From assembly GCA_002439165.1 (NCBI GenBank), contig DJTE01000041.1, positions 153,066 through 217,065 of the forward strand: a stretch of DNA of 64,000 nucleotides. The letters run 5' to 3'. Shown here in pieces: positions 52,146 through 60,998 of the stretch. The notes below the pieces were generated by a model that was not told where the DNA came from, ran no database searches, and was given only the letters and a program-made list of their open reading frames with translations. The stretch comes from Chryseobacterium indologenes (GTDB taxonomy: Bacteria; Bacteroidota; Bacteroidia; Flavobacteriales; Weeksellaceae). The translations under genes and the position numbers were made by a program. How positions within the stretch are numbered: the first letter of the stretch is position 1; every line of letters starts with the position of its first letter.

Positions 52146-54287
52146 ATGTATATCTCTAAAGTCAGCCTGGTCAATTATAGGAATTTTGCAAATGCAAGTT
52201 TTCAATTCAACAAGGGAATAAATACCATAATCGGAGAAAACGGTTCTGGAAAAACAAATGTTTTTAGGGCAATAAGGCTGTTATTAGAAGATGCCTCCTT
52301 GCAATATGCTTATAAACTGACGGAAGGAGATTTTAACAGGTCTTTGGATAAGGGAAAATGGAAAGGTCATTGGATTATTATCAGTGTTGAATTTGATGAG
52401 CTTAACGATGAAGAGGCAATACAATCCTTGTTCATTCACGGTGTTGGAGTTGCCGCAGAAGATTATGTAAAAAAAGCTACTTACAACCTTTTCTTTCGTC
52501 CTAAAGCTGACATCAGACAAAAACTTTCCGAATTAGCTGAAGGAGATGCAGTTGGATTACAAACGATACTCAATAGCATCACAATTCAGGATAATTACGA
52601 AACTTTCTTTACTGGAAAAAGCACTGCTGATTTTAATGACCCTAATGTATATAAGGAACTTGTAGGCGATTTTGAAAATGTGGTTTTCCCATCTACGATT
52701 GATGCTTCTAAATTTGGCTCTAAAATTCCGCATCAATTATCTGTTTCCAAAGAAATCTCTTTTACATTCATCCAAGCCTTGAGAGATGTAGTAAGTGACT
52801 TTCATAACAATAGAACTAATCCTTTACTTACTCTATTGAAAAACAAAAGTGGAGAAATCAAAGAGGAAGATTACCAACCTATCAGCGATTTGGTTGAGCA
52901 ATTAAATGAAAGCATTGAAGATTTGCCCGATGTACAAAATATAAGGTCAGATATAAAATCAACCATTCAGGATGCCGTCGGTCTTACCTATTCGCCATCT
53001 TCATTATCCATTAAATCAAGTGTTCCCAATGAAGCCGAAAAATTGTTACAATCATTGAAACTTTTTATCGGAGAACCAGGCGAGGAATATGAGGGCGGTA
53101 TTCACGAATTAAGTTTGGGAGGTGCTAATCTAATATTTTTAACCCTGAAATTACTTGAGTTTAAGTATAGAAAATCAAAAGATACATTTGCCAACTTCCT
53201 TATTATTGAGGAACCGGAAGCCCATATACATAACCATATTCAAAAGACCTTATTTGACAAATTGGATTATGGAGATACTCAAATTATCTATTCTACTCAT
53301 TCTACACAAATTTCCGAAGTAAGTAATGTTGAGAATATAAACATCCTTGCAAAGAAATTAAATTTTGCGGAAGTATATCAACCATCAACTGGTTTAACAC
53401 CTGAAAGCATCAATCAAATACAGCGTTATTTGGATGCTGTAAGAACCAACCTGTTATTTGCAAGAGGAATAATATTAGTTGAGGGCGATGCAGAAGAGAT
53501 TTTAATACCAATAATGGTCAAAAAAGTATTTGGTGTAAGTCTTGACGAACTTGGAATTAGCCTCATCAATATACGAAGTACAGGCTTTGAGAATGTAGCC
53601 CAACTTTTCCACGATAGCCGTATAAGAAGAAAATGTGCAATTCTAACAGATTTAGATGATGCGATTTGTGATACAACTATTAATGACGATGATAGCGACC
53701 GATTAAAAAAATACAAGAGAAAAGTTGAGGCATCTAAACAAAAGGGATTAGAACGTAAAGCTAAATTAGATGTCTTTGAAGCAGAGAATGATTGGATAAA
53801 GGCATTTTATGCTGACTATACTTTTGAAGTTGATTTTATAACCGAAGGCAACGAGGAGGAAGTAATAGCTATAATTGACCAAGTATATACAGACCAACCA
53901 ACAAGAGTACAAGCTAAAACTGATATTGAAGATGATGGTGTTGCGGTTTATGGAAAGCGAGTGCTTACAATGGCTAAACAGGAAGGTAAAGGTTGGTTTG
54001 CTATAATGTTAGGCAAGCATATTTCTTTTAAGACGGAAATTCCAAACTATATAGTTGATGCCATTCTTTTCGCCAAAGAAACATACTCCAACAATATTAT
54101 TGCCGACATCATTGAATATAGGATGAACAAACATTTTTATGATGATGATGCTTTGGATTTTTCATCTTGTAGGGAGAGCCTAACGAAGTATAGAGCCGAA
54201 GAAGCAACTTTAGATGACCTTGCTTTTGACTTGGACTTGGTAATACCAGATGACCAGCTATTAACATTCATAGATAAATTGAAATAG
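52146..54287 (+). CDS. GajA-like OLD-family ATPase/TOPRIM nuclease
   Basis: This 713-aa protein has an N-terminal ABC-type ATPase with Walker A 'IIGENGSGKTNVFRA' (residues 28-42), signature 'ELSLGGANLIFLTLK' and Walker B 'FLIIEEPEAHIH', with 'IIYSTHSTQISEV' as switch His. A TOPRIM nuclease follows: 'ILVEGDAEEILIPIM' (E446) and 'AILTDLDDA' (about 502-505). This is the OLD layout; together with a UvrD-like helicase 3 bases downstream it matches Gabija (class 2 OLD). The protein is longer than the prototype GajA by over 100 residues. GajA nicks DNA when nucleotide levels fall during phage attack. Confidence 0.82.
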   Translation: MYISKVSLVNYRNFANASFQFNKGINTIIGENGSGKTNVFRAIRLLLEDASLQYAYKLTEGDFNRSLDKGKWKGHWIIISVEFDELNDEEAIQSLFIHGVGVAAEDYVKKATYNLFFRPKADIRQKLSELAEGDAVGLQTILNSITIQDNYETFFTGKSTADFNDPNVYKELVGDFENVVFPSTIDASKFGSKIPHQLSVSKEISFTFIQALRDVVSDFHNNRTNPLLTLLKNKSGEIKEEDYQPISDLVEQLNESIEDLPDVQNIRSDIKSTIQDAVGLTYSPSSLSIKSSVPNEAEKLLQSLKLFIGEPGEEYEGGIHELSLGGANLIFLTLKLLEFKYRKSKDTFANFLIIEEPEAHIHNHIQKTLFDKLDYGDTQIIYSTHSTQISEVSNVENINILAKKLNFAEVYQPSTGLTPESINQIQRYLDAVRTNLLFARGIILVEGDAEEILIPIMVKKVFGVSLDELGISLINIRSTGFENVAQLFHDSRIRRKCAILTDLDDAICDTTINDDDSDRLKKYKRKVEASKQKGLERKAKLDVFEAENDWIKAFYADYTFEVDFITEGNEEEVIAIIDQVYTDQPTRVQAKTDIEDDGVAVYGKRVLTMAKQEGKGWFAIMLGKHISFKTEIPNYIVDAILFAKETYSNNIIADIIEYRMNKHFYDDDALDFSSCRESLTKYRAEEATLDDLAFDLDLVIPDDQLLTFIDKLK

Positions 54288-54290
54288 GCT

Positions 54291-56111
54291 ATGTTCATTT
54301 GGGAAAAAGGAAGTTTGAATGATGAGCAAGAAGTTGCAATCTTGGAGAAAGATAGTGTACTCTTGATTGCCTGTCCTGGTAGTGGAAAAACGAGAACGCT
54401 TACATACAAAATCGCTTACGAATTAAGCAGGCTAAATTCCAATAAAGAGTTCGTTATTGCAATTACATACACGAATAACGCTGCTGATGAAATTAAAGAA
54501 CGGGTTGAATTATTGGGGGTTGATACTACACAATTATGGATTGGTACAATTCACTCATTCTGTATGGAATGGATATTAAAGCCTTACCATCTGTATTCTG
54601 AAAGGTTGAAAAACGGGTTTAAAGTTTGTAATTCCTTTGATACTGAAAAGCTCCTAACCGAATTATGCAAAAAATATAGCAATCCAAAAGTTACTTTTTA
54701 TGATTTTCAATATTATGCTACCATAAATGGTACATATAAGTTTACATCAAAAAATAGTAATCAGAATAAGCATATCAAAGCTATTCTTCAAGAATATTTC
54801 GGAATATTAAAAGAGAATAATCAATTGGATTTTGAGCAGATACTTTTTTATGCTTATGAATTATTGAAATCAAAGCCAATCATTTGTACCGTCTTATGCA
54901 AATTATTTCCATTTATTTTGATTGATGAATATCAAGATACTAAAGAGATACAATACCATATAATATCAAAAATATTAAGTGCAAACAAAGGGTGTTCAAA
55001 AACATTAATTGTTGGCGACCCTAACCAATCTATTTATCATTCTTTAGGTGGTTATCCGATGCCAAAGGATGATTTGGAAAAACTTTTGGGGTTTAACTTG
55101 ATACAGTTGAGTTTAGACAAAAATTACAGGTCATCTGAAACCATAATAAATTACTTCGATTATTATAAAACATTTGCTACCCCTATTATAGCATTCGGAA
55201 ACGAAAAAGATTATAATAGTTTAATCACATATAACTTATCGGTTTCGTTAGATAATTTGATAGAAGAAATTGCAAAATTGATTTTGTTTAATGTCCGTGA
55301 AGCCGGAATTAGCCCTAATGAAATTTGTATTGCAGCACCTCAATGGGTTCAGATTGCAAGTATTACAAGGAAGCTAATGATTAGACTTCCGGATTTTAGT
55401 TTTGACGGACCCGGTATGGCTCCGTTTTCACGGGACATTGAGAATTTTTGGTTTAAAGTTGCAAGAATTGTTTTGACAGAACCATCGCCCTATATGTACG
55501 TTCGTCGTTTACGTTGGAGTAAAGAAGTTTTGAACGAACTTGATGCTGCGGGAGTAGATGTATCAAACTTATCAAACAAAGAGTTTTTGAAAATCTGCAA
55601 TTCAATTGAAGTGAATGAAAATGATGGTTTAACCTACTTACGTTCTTTCTTTGAAAGAATTTGTGAAAGCCTGAAAATACAAATTCAGAATTTCCCGTTA
55701 CTTGAAGAACATCACACATCATTTTTTGCAAGTTCTGAAAATAGAATACAAAGGCTTATTGACGAGGGAAATCCATTTATTGGAGAGATTGAAAATTTTA
55801 GAAAAGTTTTCAGGCAAAGAGATGGTATAACCGTTTCAACTATTCACGGCGTAAAGGGAGAGGAATATGATACAGTAATAGGTTTTGCTCTTCTTAATGA
55901 TTATGTCCCACACTTCAACGATACAAACGGTTACGAAAATTCTAAAAAATTACTTTACGTTTTAGCTTCAAGAGCAAGAAAAAATTTACACTTAATCTCT
56001 GAAACGTCAAGAGGGATAAATTATTACAATCCTGAAGGGAAAAGCCCTACACCTCATTTGCTCGAATATAATTATGAATATTCGATTGTTGCTCTTGACA
56101 ATTCCGATTGA
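54291..56111 (+). CDS. GajB-like UvrD/Rep-family helicase
   Basis: This 606-aa protein carries superfamily 1 helicase motifs in order: Q-like N-terminus 'LNDEQEVAIL', motif I 'ACPGSGKTRTLTYK' (K33), motif Ia 'AITYTNNAADEIKERV', motif II 'ILIDEYQDTKEIQY' (near 209), motif III 'LIVGDPNQSIY', motif IV 'LDKNYRSSETI', motif V 'VSTIHGVKGEEYDTVI' and motif VI 'LLYVLASRARKNLHL'. The gene follows the GajA-like gene after 3 bases and completes the Gabija-type pair. Its 3' end meets the minus-strand traD-like gene. Confidence 0.82.
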   Translation: MFIWEKGSLNDEQEVAILEKDSVLLIACPGSGKTRTLTYKIAYELSRLNSNKEFVIAITYTNNAADEIKERVELLGVDTTQLWIGTIHSFCMEWILKPYHLYSERLKNGFKVCNSFDTEKLLTELCKKYSNPKVTFYDFQYYATINGTYKFTSKNSNQNKHIKAILQEYFGILKENNQLDFEQILFYAYELLKSKPIICTVLCKLFPFILIDEYQDTKEIQYHIISKILSANKGCSKTLIVGDPNQSIYHSLGGYPMPKDDLEKLLGFNLIQLSLDKNYRSSETIINYFDYYKTFATPIIAFGNEKDYNSLITYNLSVSLDNLIEEIAKLILFNVREAGISPNEICIAAPQWVQIASITRKLMIRLPDFSFDGPGMAPFSRDIENFWFKVARIVLTEPSPYMYVRRLRWSKEVLNELDAAGVDVSNLSNKEFLKICNSIEVNENDGLTYLRSFFERICESLKIQIQNFPLLEEHHTSFFASSENRIQRLIDEGNPFIGEIENFRKVFRQRDGITVSTIHGVKGEEYDTVIGFALLNDYVPHFNDTNGYENSKKLLYVLASRARKNLHLISETSRGINYYNPEGKSPTPHLLEYNYEYSIVALDNSD

Positions 56112-56137
56112 ATAAATAACAAAAGGAAGCCGTCTTT

Positions 56138-56773
56138 TCAGACAAACTCCCCAATGTCAAAATCACCCAAATTACTTTTCCGCAAGGTGGAAGAACTGTC
56201 GTCGCTTTCAGATGAAAGTGTGCTATCCAAAAGCTCGGCAATTTTTCGGGAAGCACCCTCAATGGAATTTTCCAGTAAGCTGAATAATTCGGTTCCCTGT
56301 AATTTCTGAACTATGGCTACCGCTGTTTCCTTTTGAGCCTGTTCCAAATTCTCTTTTTGGAGCAATGCCCCTACGGAGCTTAGTTCGTCATAGGTAACCC
56401 CTTGGGCAAAACCGTTATCGCCACCGGATATTCCGTACCTGTTCCATTCTTCTTCCTCTTCTTCCAAATCAGGCATATTGCTGAAAACTTCGTCCAGTTC
56501 TTCCTGCGGAATTTGAATGCTGACGTTTTCGTTTTCGTCGTATTCGATGTCTAAATTATCAGGGTTTATCTCCGGTTCCGTTATTTGGCTGTCATTGGCA
56601 GTGTTTGGCACTGAAAGGCTTCTTACTGGCTTGGGTTGCCCCATAATATCGGGCAGGTTCGGGTTAACTTTTTCCTGTTTGGACTTTTGCTCCGACCTTT
56701 TATGAATTACAATCTTATCCTGCAAAAGCAGGACAATGACTATCAGCAGGCAAATCACAATTACTATTTCCAT
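56138..56773 (-). CDS. TraD-like conjugal transfer protein
   Basis: This 211-aa protein has an N-terminal membrane helix (MEIVIVICLLIVIVLLLQD) and a mostly disordered, acidic body ('LDEVFSNMPDLEEEEEEWNR'). A conserved C-terminal block follows ('GGDNGFAQGVTYDELSSVGA', 'LENSIEGASRKIAELLDST'). Similar proteins lie after the DUF3408 gene in Bacteroidota ICEs and are named TraD. The gene ends where the inserted defence island begins, so its former neighbour traE is now 8 kb away. Confidence 0.75.
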   Translation of the reverse strand: MEIVIVICLLIVIVLLLQDKIVIHKRSEQKSKQEKVNPNLPDIMGQPKPVRSLSVPNTANDSQITEPEINPDNLDIEYDENENVSIQIPQEELDEVFSNMPDLEEEEEEWNRYGISGGDNGFAQGVTYDELSSVGALLQKENLEQAQKETAVAIVQKLQGTELFSLLENSIEGASRKIAELLDSTLSSESDDSSSTLRKSNLGDFDIGEFV

Positions 56774-56784
56774 AATCAGATGCT

Positions 56785-57234
56785 TTAAAAAATGGGTTTA
56801 AACTTTTCGTTGAAATCATCGGTAATGGCTTTTTCAAACATTTCAAAATGATGTTCCAGTATGTTATCGAGATAGGCATACAGGGGTATAGCATCTTTAC
56901 CGATTACCTGTACAATACGGGATAGCCGTTCGTGGTATTCCTGCCGGATATAGATACTTTTATCGCCCCGCTTTGTCATCGAATGGGTTTTCAAAAAGTG
57001 TTCGCCGTAGCTTCCGTCAAGGCTCTTCTTGGTACGGTTTCTTTCCCTTTGTACAGGTTTGCTTTGTGGTAATTCATCCTGCCTTACCTCGTTTTGTATT
57101 TCTTCCTTTTCCTGCTCTTCGGCAGGTTCAGGCGGTAGCTGCAAACCGTCCTTTTTAACGCCGTCTACCATCAGGTTCATCATCAGCTCTTCGTTAATGT
57201 CCGGCGTAACTTTACGTTTATTATCTTTTTCCAT
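56785..57234 (-). CDS. DUF3408 conjugal transfer protein (TraB/TraC-like)
   Basis: This 149-aa protein has a long charged N-terminus and the DUF3408 C-terminal domain ('GDKSIYIRQEYHERLSRIVQ', 'KDAIPLYAYLDNILEHHFEM'), a ribbon-helix-helix-like fold. It lies between the ParA-like traA and the TraD-like gene, 4 bases after traA. It probably acts in DNA processing or regulation of transfer. Confidence 0.85.
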   Translation of the reverse strand: MEKDNKRKVTPDINEELMMNLMVDGVKKDGLQLPPEPAEEQEKEEIQNEVRQDELPQSKPVQRERNRTKKSLDGSYGEHFLKTHSMTKRGDKSIYIRQEYHERLSRIVQVIGKDAIPLYAYLDNILEHHFEMFEKAITDDFNEKFKPIF

Positions 57235-57238
57235 AGCA

Positions 57239-58006
57239 CTACGATTGAATGATGTTTAAAAATTCGCTGATGAACAGGTCTAACTGGCAGGCTTTCATCA
57301 AACGCTCATCGGGTGGCATTATCGTAGAACGGAAAACTGTTTTGCTGTCCACTTCACTTTCCTTGCGAAAACGGGTGCTGTTCTTGATTTGGCTTTGCAT
57401 CAGGCTTAACCCCAGTTGCCCGATAAGCTGATTATACACGTCATATAAGGGCGTGCTTTCCCTGCCGTCCACCTGGTTCCAAAACAGGTTAATGCTCTGT
57501 ATGGAAGTTTCGCCTTTTTTCATAATTACATCCTGTAAAAGCTGTGTGAAGATGAGCGTACTTTCCATTACCACACGGTCTGCCGTGATGGGCGTGAAAA
57601 TGTGGTGCATACCTGCCAATGCTTTCAGAATTCCGGGCGTGTTCACGGTTCCGGGCAGGTCGAAGAACAGCACATCAAGCGGAACAGGGGAAGTGTTTAC
57701 AAATTCGTGCGCCGCATCGAGTACGCTATCCGCTTTGTGCTGCATAATGGGATAGGCTTTTTTATTGATGGTGGTAAACTGCTTATATGCCAGTTTTTTC
57801 AACGCCTCATTTTCCATTACCATTGCCAAATCACGGGTTTTCATTTTCATCAGGCTGTGCTGCGGAAAATCCGCATCAAAAACAGCTACGTTGTAGCCCA
57901 ACCGATAGTGCATCGTACTGGCGACAAGCGTGGTAAATGTGCTTTTGCCAACACCGCCTTTTTGAGAAGAAAAAGCGACAAACAGAGGTTTCTTTCTTGT
58001 GTCCAT
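57239..58006 (-). CDS. traA: ParA-family ATPase TraA
   Basis: This 255-aa protein has the deviant Walker A 'SQKGGVGKSTFTTLVAS' at the N-terminus, 'VAVFDADFPQHSLMK', Walker B-like 'LDVLFFDLPGTVNTPGIL' and 'ESTLIFTQLLQDVI'. TraA of CTnDOT-type elements is this type of protein, possibly positioning the element or the transfer machinery. It is the first gene of the traA/B/D run, reading away from the probable oriT region. Confidence 0.9.
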   Translation of the reverse strand: MDTRKKPLFVAFSSQKGGVGKSTFTTLVASTMHYRLGYNVAVFDADFPQHSLMKMKTRDLAMVMENEALKKLAYKQFTTINKKAYPIMQHKADSVLDAAHEFVNTSPVPLDVLFFDLPGTVNTPGILKALAGMHHIFTPITADRVVMESTLIFTQLLQDVIMKKGETSIQSINLFWNQVDGRESTPLYDVYNQLIGQLGLSLMQSQIKNSTRFRKESEVDSKTVFRSTIMPPDERLMKACQLDLFISEFLNIIQS

Positions 58007-58040
58007 ATTTTTAAAATTTAAAGTTTACATCTTACTGTTT

Positions 58041-58400
58041 TCAGTCTTGCAGGCTTTCAGCCGTGCAGTCCTGATTTCGTGCTGTCTTTCTTGCAGGATA
58101 GCTATCAGGCTTGCCTGCGGGAATTGCTGATTGCCTGCTTTCCTGCTGTACAGCAGCAATGCTTTCATTCAGGCATCCTATCAGGCGTGATTGCGTTCTT
58201 GCATTCGTTCCGTCCGTCATTCTATCCATCACGCAGGCTTGATTGTCTGATAGCAGGCTGTCACGCTTTCCGTCATTCCTGCGCTCTTGGTTTCTTGCAT
58301 TCCTGCAATCTTGCAGGCAGGATAACCTGCCATCTTGAATGTATGCCGTCTGCTCGTCCTGAAGCACGGGCTGCCTGCCTGCCTGCCTGTCAACATTCAG
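58041..58400. repeat. CAGGC/GCCTG-rich low-complexity tract
   Basis: The words CTTGCAGG, ATCAGGC, CCTGC and TTGCATTC recur throughout, ending in GCCTGCCTGCCTGCCTG. No fixed period holds over the whole tract. It looks like an expanded short-word repeat. Confidence 0.65.
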
Positions 58401-58440
58401 GGGCAAAGAACTCATCAAATTCAATCGGTTGTATAGCGGT

Positions 58441-58473
58441 GGCAGTGTTTGGCGTTCAGAGGCAGCATTTGGC
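58441..58473 (-). promoter_or_regulatory. Two ICE regulon motifs upstream of traA
   Basis: On the minus strand GCCAAATGCTGCC is followed 7 bases later by GCCAAACACTGCCAC. The second is identical to the motif before the coupling-protein gene. Confidence 0.55.
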
Positions 58474-58569
58474 ACTGTGTCACAGTGCAACGCTATCGTA
58501 AACAGGGCTTTACTTTGTATTGTGATTTTTATTAACGGATTTATGCAAAAGTCTTTTGACATATCAGGG

Positions 58570-58635
58570 GGTAACGGGAACGGCAACGAGCCGTTTTTCC
58601 CTGTTACATTCAATCCGTCCCGCAGGGCGGATTTT
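58570..58635 (+). terminator. Two terminator-like hairpins upstream of the mob genes
   Basis: The first pairs GTAACGGG with CCCTGTTAC around an inner ACGGC / GCCGT stem. The second is ATCCGTCC / GGGCGGAT followed by TTTT. One may instead be part of oriT. Confidence 0.5.
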
Positions 58636-58652
58636 TGTGTTCACCGGAACAC

Positions 58653-58708
58653 GGCAAGTTGTGTTTTGAGCATCTCGGAATGATTTCCGATGCTCAAAAC
58701 AACTTGCC
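58653..58708. repeat. Long inverted repeat before the relaxosome gene
   Basis: GGCAAGTT and GTTTTGAGCATC on the left (with a 2-base GT insert) match GATGCTCAAAAC and AACTTGCC on the right. The centre TCGGAATGATTTCC can pair further (GGAA / TTCC). This 20-bp stem about 65 bases before the relaxosome gene fits an oriT hairpin. Confidence 0.7.
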
Positions 58709-58774
58709 CTTTGCAGGGGGCAGAAAACACCTTCCAAAGTCAGGGTTTTGTATGGATTTTAAAATGGATTAGTG

Positions 58775-59206
58775 ATGAACGATAACAACAAAAAGCAATT
58801 GAAAAAGACCGGACGTCGCCCCAAAGAAGACCCGGCGACCATCCGCTATACGATTTCCTTTAACGAGCAGGAACACGCCCATTTTCTTGCCCTGTTTGAT
58901 AAATCAGGTATGCAGGTAAAGGCTCATTTCATAACGTCCTGCATCTTTGACAAGACCATAAAAACCATTCAGATTGACAAGGGAACGGTTGATTTTTATA
59001 TGCGGCTGACCTCTTTTCACAGCCAGTTCCGCTCCATAGGTGTAAACTATAACCAGATTGTAAAGCTGTTGTACAAGAATTTTTCGGAGAAAAAAGCCGC
59101 AGCGTTCCTGTACAAATTGGAAAAACAAACGGCTGAAATGGCGATGCTATGCCAAAAAATCATTCAGATAACCGAAGAATTTGAAGCAAAGAACCTGAAA
59201 AAATAG
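58775..59206 (+). CDS. Relaxosome accessory protein (MobA/MobC-like)
   Basis: This 143-aa protein begins MNDNNKKQLKKTGRRPKEDP; an adjacent GTG is less likely. It has an RHH-like DNA-binding start ('TIRYTISFNEQEHAHFLALF') and the mobilisation-protein signature 'TSFHSQFRSIGVNYNQIVKL' in its second half. It should bind oriT and help the relaxase, whose gene starts 8 bases downstream. Confidence 0.88.
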   Translation: MNDNNKKQLKKTGRRPKEDPATIRYTISFNEQEHAHFLALFDKSGMQVKAHFITSCIFDKTIKTIQIDKGTVDFYMRLTSFHSQFRSIGVNYNQIVKLLYKNFSEKKAAAFLYKLEKQTAEMAMLCQKIIQITEEFEAKNLKK

Positions 59207-59214
59207 CAGTACAG

Positions 59215-60495
59215 ATGATAGCAAAGATTGGCAGAAGCGGGAATTTATACGGTGCATTGGCGTACAATCAGCTCAAAGTAGAGAATGAAAACGGGAAAAT
59301 TCTGTTCGCAAATAAGATAATCGAAACGCCAACTGGAGCATATACTGTTGCACAATTAGCACAATCTTTTGCACCTTACCTGATTGCCAACCGCAATACG
59401 GAAAAGCATACGTTGCATATTTCGCTCAATCCCGACCCGAAAGATAAGGTTAGCGATGACAGGTTTCGGCAAATGGCGGAAGAATATATGCGGGAAATGG
59501 GCTACGGCGAACAGCCTTTTGTGGTATTCAAACATACCGATATCGACCGCAGCCATATACACATTGTATCGGTTTGCGTGGACGAGCAGGGCAAAAAGAT
59601 TTCGGACAAATTCGAGAAAATGCGGTCTATGAATGTGTGCCGTGAACTGGAAAGACAACACGGCTTGATACCCGCAACCGATAAAGAACACAAGCAGAAC
59701 GACAAGATTTTCCGTCCGGTAGATTATCGGGCAGGCGATGTGAAAAGCCAAATCGCTTCGGTTGTCCGCCACCTACCGAATTATTATAAGTTTCAGACTT
59801 TGGGCGAATACAATGCCTTGCTTTCCCTGTTTAATGTTACCACCGAAAAAGTGGAGGGCGAATTGCAGGGAAAAATGCGGCAAGGCTTATTATATATTCC
59901 TTTAAACGAGAAAGGCGAAAGAGCCGGGCATCCGTTCAAGGCTTCGTTGTTTGGTAAAAATGCAGGGCTTCCGGCTTTGGAACTGCATTTTGCAAAATGC
60001 AAAGAGGATTTAAAAGACCACCCAAGTAAGCAGACCCTAAAAGCTGCAATTTCTATTGCTCTGAAATCCACAAATGATGAGCAGGCTTTTAAAAAGCAGT
60101 TGAGTGAACAGGGCATTAATGTAGTGGTCCGCCGGAACGATACAGGTCGTATTTATGGTATCACTTTCATAGACCACAATTCAAAGGCGGTTTGGAACGG
60201 TTCACGCTTAGCAAAGGAACTTTCTGCCAATACCTTTAATGATTATTGGAACAATAATATCAAACCGGAGATTAAAGAACCTGTCGTACAACTTCCAAAA
60301 ACATCCACATCAAATGATGCAGATCTTCCTGCGGAAGAACCTCATCACTTGTTCGACTTCCTGAATACTACTGAAAAACACGAAGACGGTTTGATTGAGG
60401 CATTTGGCGGTTTGTTACCCGAAGCACAGGGCGATGATTACGAGGAACAGGATTTTGCTAACAAAATGAAGAAGAAAAAAAAAAGAAGACTGTAA
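59215..60495 (+). CDS. Relaxase/mobilisation nuclease (MobB-type)
   Basis: This 426-aa protein has the relaxase domain in the N-terminal 250 residues. The catalytic Tyr candidate lies in 'SGNLYGALAYNQ', and the metal-binding His triad is in 'HTLHISLNP' and 'VVFKHTDIDRSHIHIVSV' (HxDxxxxHxH). The C-terminus is basic, ending in a Lys/Arg run, useful for DNA binding. It nicks one strand at oriT and stays bound during transfer. In these elements the coupling-protein gene usually follows directly; here mercury genes are inserted first. Confidence 0.93.
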   Translation: MIAKIGRSGNLYGALAYNQLKVENENGKILFANKIIETPTGAYTVAQLAQSFAPYLIANRNTEKHTLHISLNPDPKDKVSDDRFRQMAEEYMREMGYGEQPFVVFKHTDIDRSHIHIVSVCVDEQGKKISDKFEKMRSMNVCRELERQHGLIPATDKEHKQNDKIFRPVDYRAGDVKSQIASVVRHLPNYYKFQTLGEYNALLSLFNVTTEKVEGELQGKMRQGLLYIPLNEKGERAGHPFKASLFGKNAGLPALELHFAKCKEDLKDHPSKQTLKAAISIALKSTNDEQAFKKQLSEQGINVVVRRNDTGRIYGITFIDHNSKAVWNGSRLAKELSANTFNDYWNNNIKPEIKEPVVQLPKTSTSNDADLPAEEPHHLFDFLNTTEKHEDGLIEAFGGLLPEAQGDDYEEQDFANKMKKKKKRRL

Positions 60496-60579
60496 GAGGT
60501 CAGATTTTGGAATTAAAAATCTGTTTTTAAAAAGATTTATTGAGCTGTCACTTTATAATTCTGAAAGAATTTGAGTTGT

Positions 60580-60599
60580 ATTTAAGTAATTGCTTAAAT
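60580..60599. promoter_or_regulatory. ArsR-type operator before the mercury genes
   Basis: ATTTAAG and CTTAAAT form a palindrome around TAATTG, overlapping the -33 region of the promoter. This is the usual place for an ArsR/SmtB repressor site. Confidence 0.65.
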
Positions 60600-60619
60600 A
60601 AACAAATTGACTATCTTTG
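60590..60619 (+). promoter_or_regulatory. Promoter of the mercury-resistance operon
   Basis: A TTG (60590-60592) is followed after 19 bases by TATCTTTG (60612-60619), a perfect TAnnTTTG box. The ATG of the regulator is only 5 bases further on, so the mRNA should be leaderless or nearly so. Confidence 0.75.
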
Positions 60620-60623
60620 TGCT

Positions 60624-60998
60624 ATGGACAATAATTCTTGCATACGACAACAAGCAGACATTAAACAAATAAACCGCTGTAAAGACCGAGTTTCAGAACT
60701 CAACGGTTCTTTTGACTATTTATCGAACGGACTTGAATTAGCGGGAAACAATGTAAGACTGAAAATACTCTTTCTACTTTATGAAGAAAAACGACTTTGT
60801 GTTTGTGATATAAGTGATATTCTTGGTATGACAATTTCAGCGGTTTCACAACACTTGCGGAAACTCAAAGACAGAAAACTTATTGAAACCGAACGAGAAG
60901 CTCAAACTATTTTTCACTCACTGACTAAAGAGTATGAAAAAATGCTGAAACCATTTTTCAAAATACTTGACGAAAACAAAATATTAGAAACAATATGA
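60624..60998 (+). CDS. ArsR/SmtB-family metal-sensing repressor
   Basis: This 124-aa protein is taken from MDNNSCIRQQADIKQINRCK, the ATG right behind the promoter. The winged helix 'LCVCDISDILGMTISAVSQH' contains the alpha-3 metal site C-x-C, as in ArsR and CadC sensors. Further Cys residues lie at the N-terminus. Bound metal (mercury here by context) should release it from the operator that overlaps its promoter. Its stop overlaps the merTP start. Confidence 0.9.
   Translation: MDNNSCIRQQADIKQINRCKDRVSELNGSFDYLSNGLELAGNNVRLKILFLLYEEKRLCVCDISDILGMTISAVSQHLRKLKDRKLIETEREAQTIFHSLTKEYEKMLKPFFKILDENKILETI

Larger units (their letters stand above)
58007..58774. other. Probable oriT and control region between traA and the mob genes
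   Basis: No convincing gene is seen. The left half is a CAGGC/GCCTG-rich repetitive stretch. The right half has two copies of an ICE motif, two terminator-like hairpins and a long inverted repeat before the relaxosome gene. The divergent arrangement around it and the adjacent relaxase make it the best oriT candidate; the nick site is not identified. Confidence 0.5.

Noticed and set aside
58041..58613. A 190-aa open frame on the minus strand
   Set aside because: It runs through the low-complexity CAGGC tract, hairpins and regulatory motifs; its composition follows the repeat words and no domain is seen.
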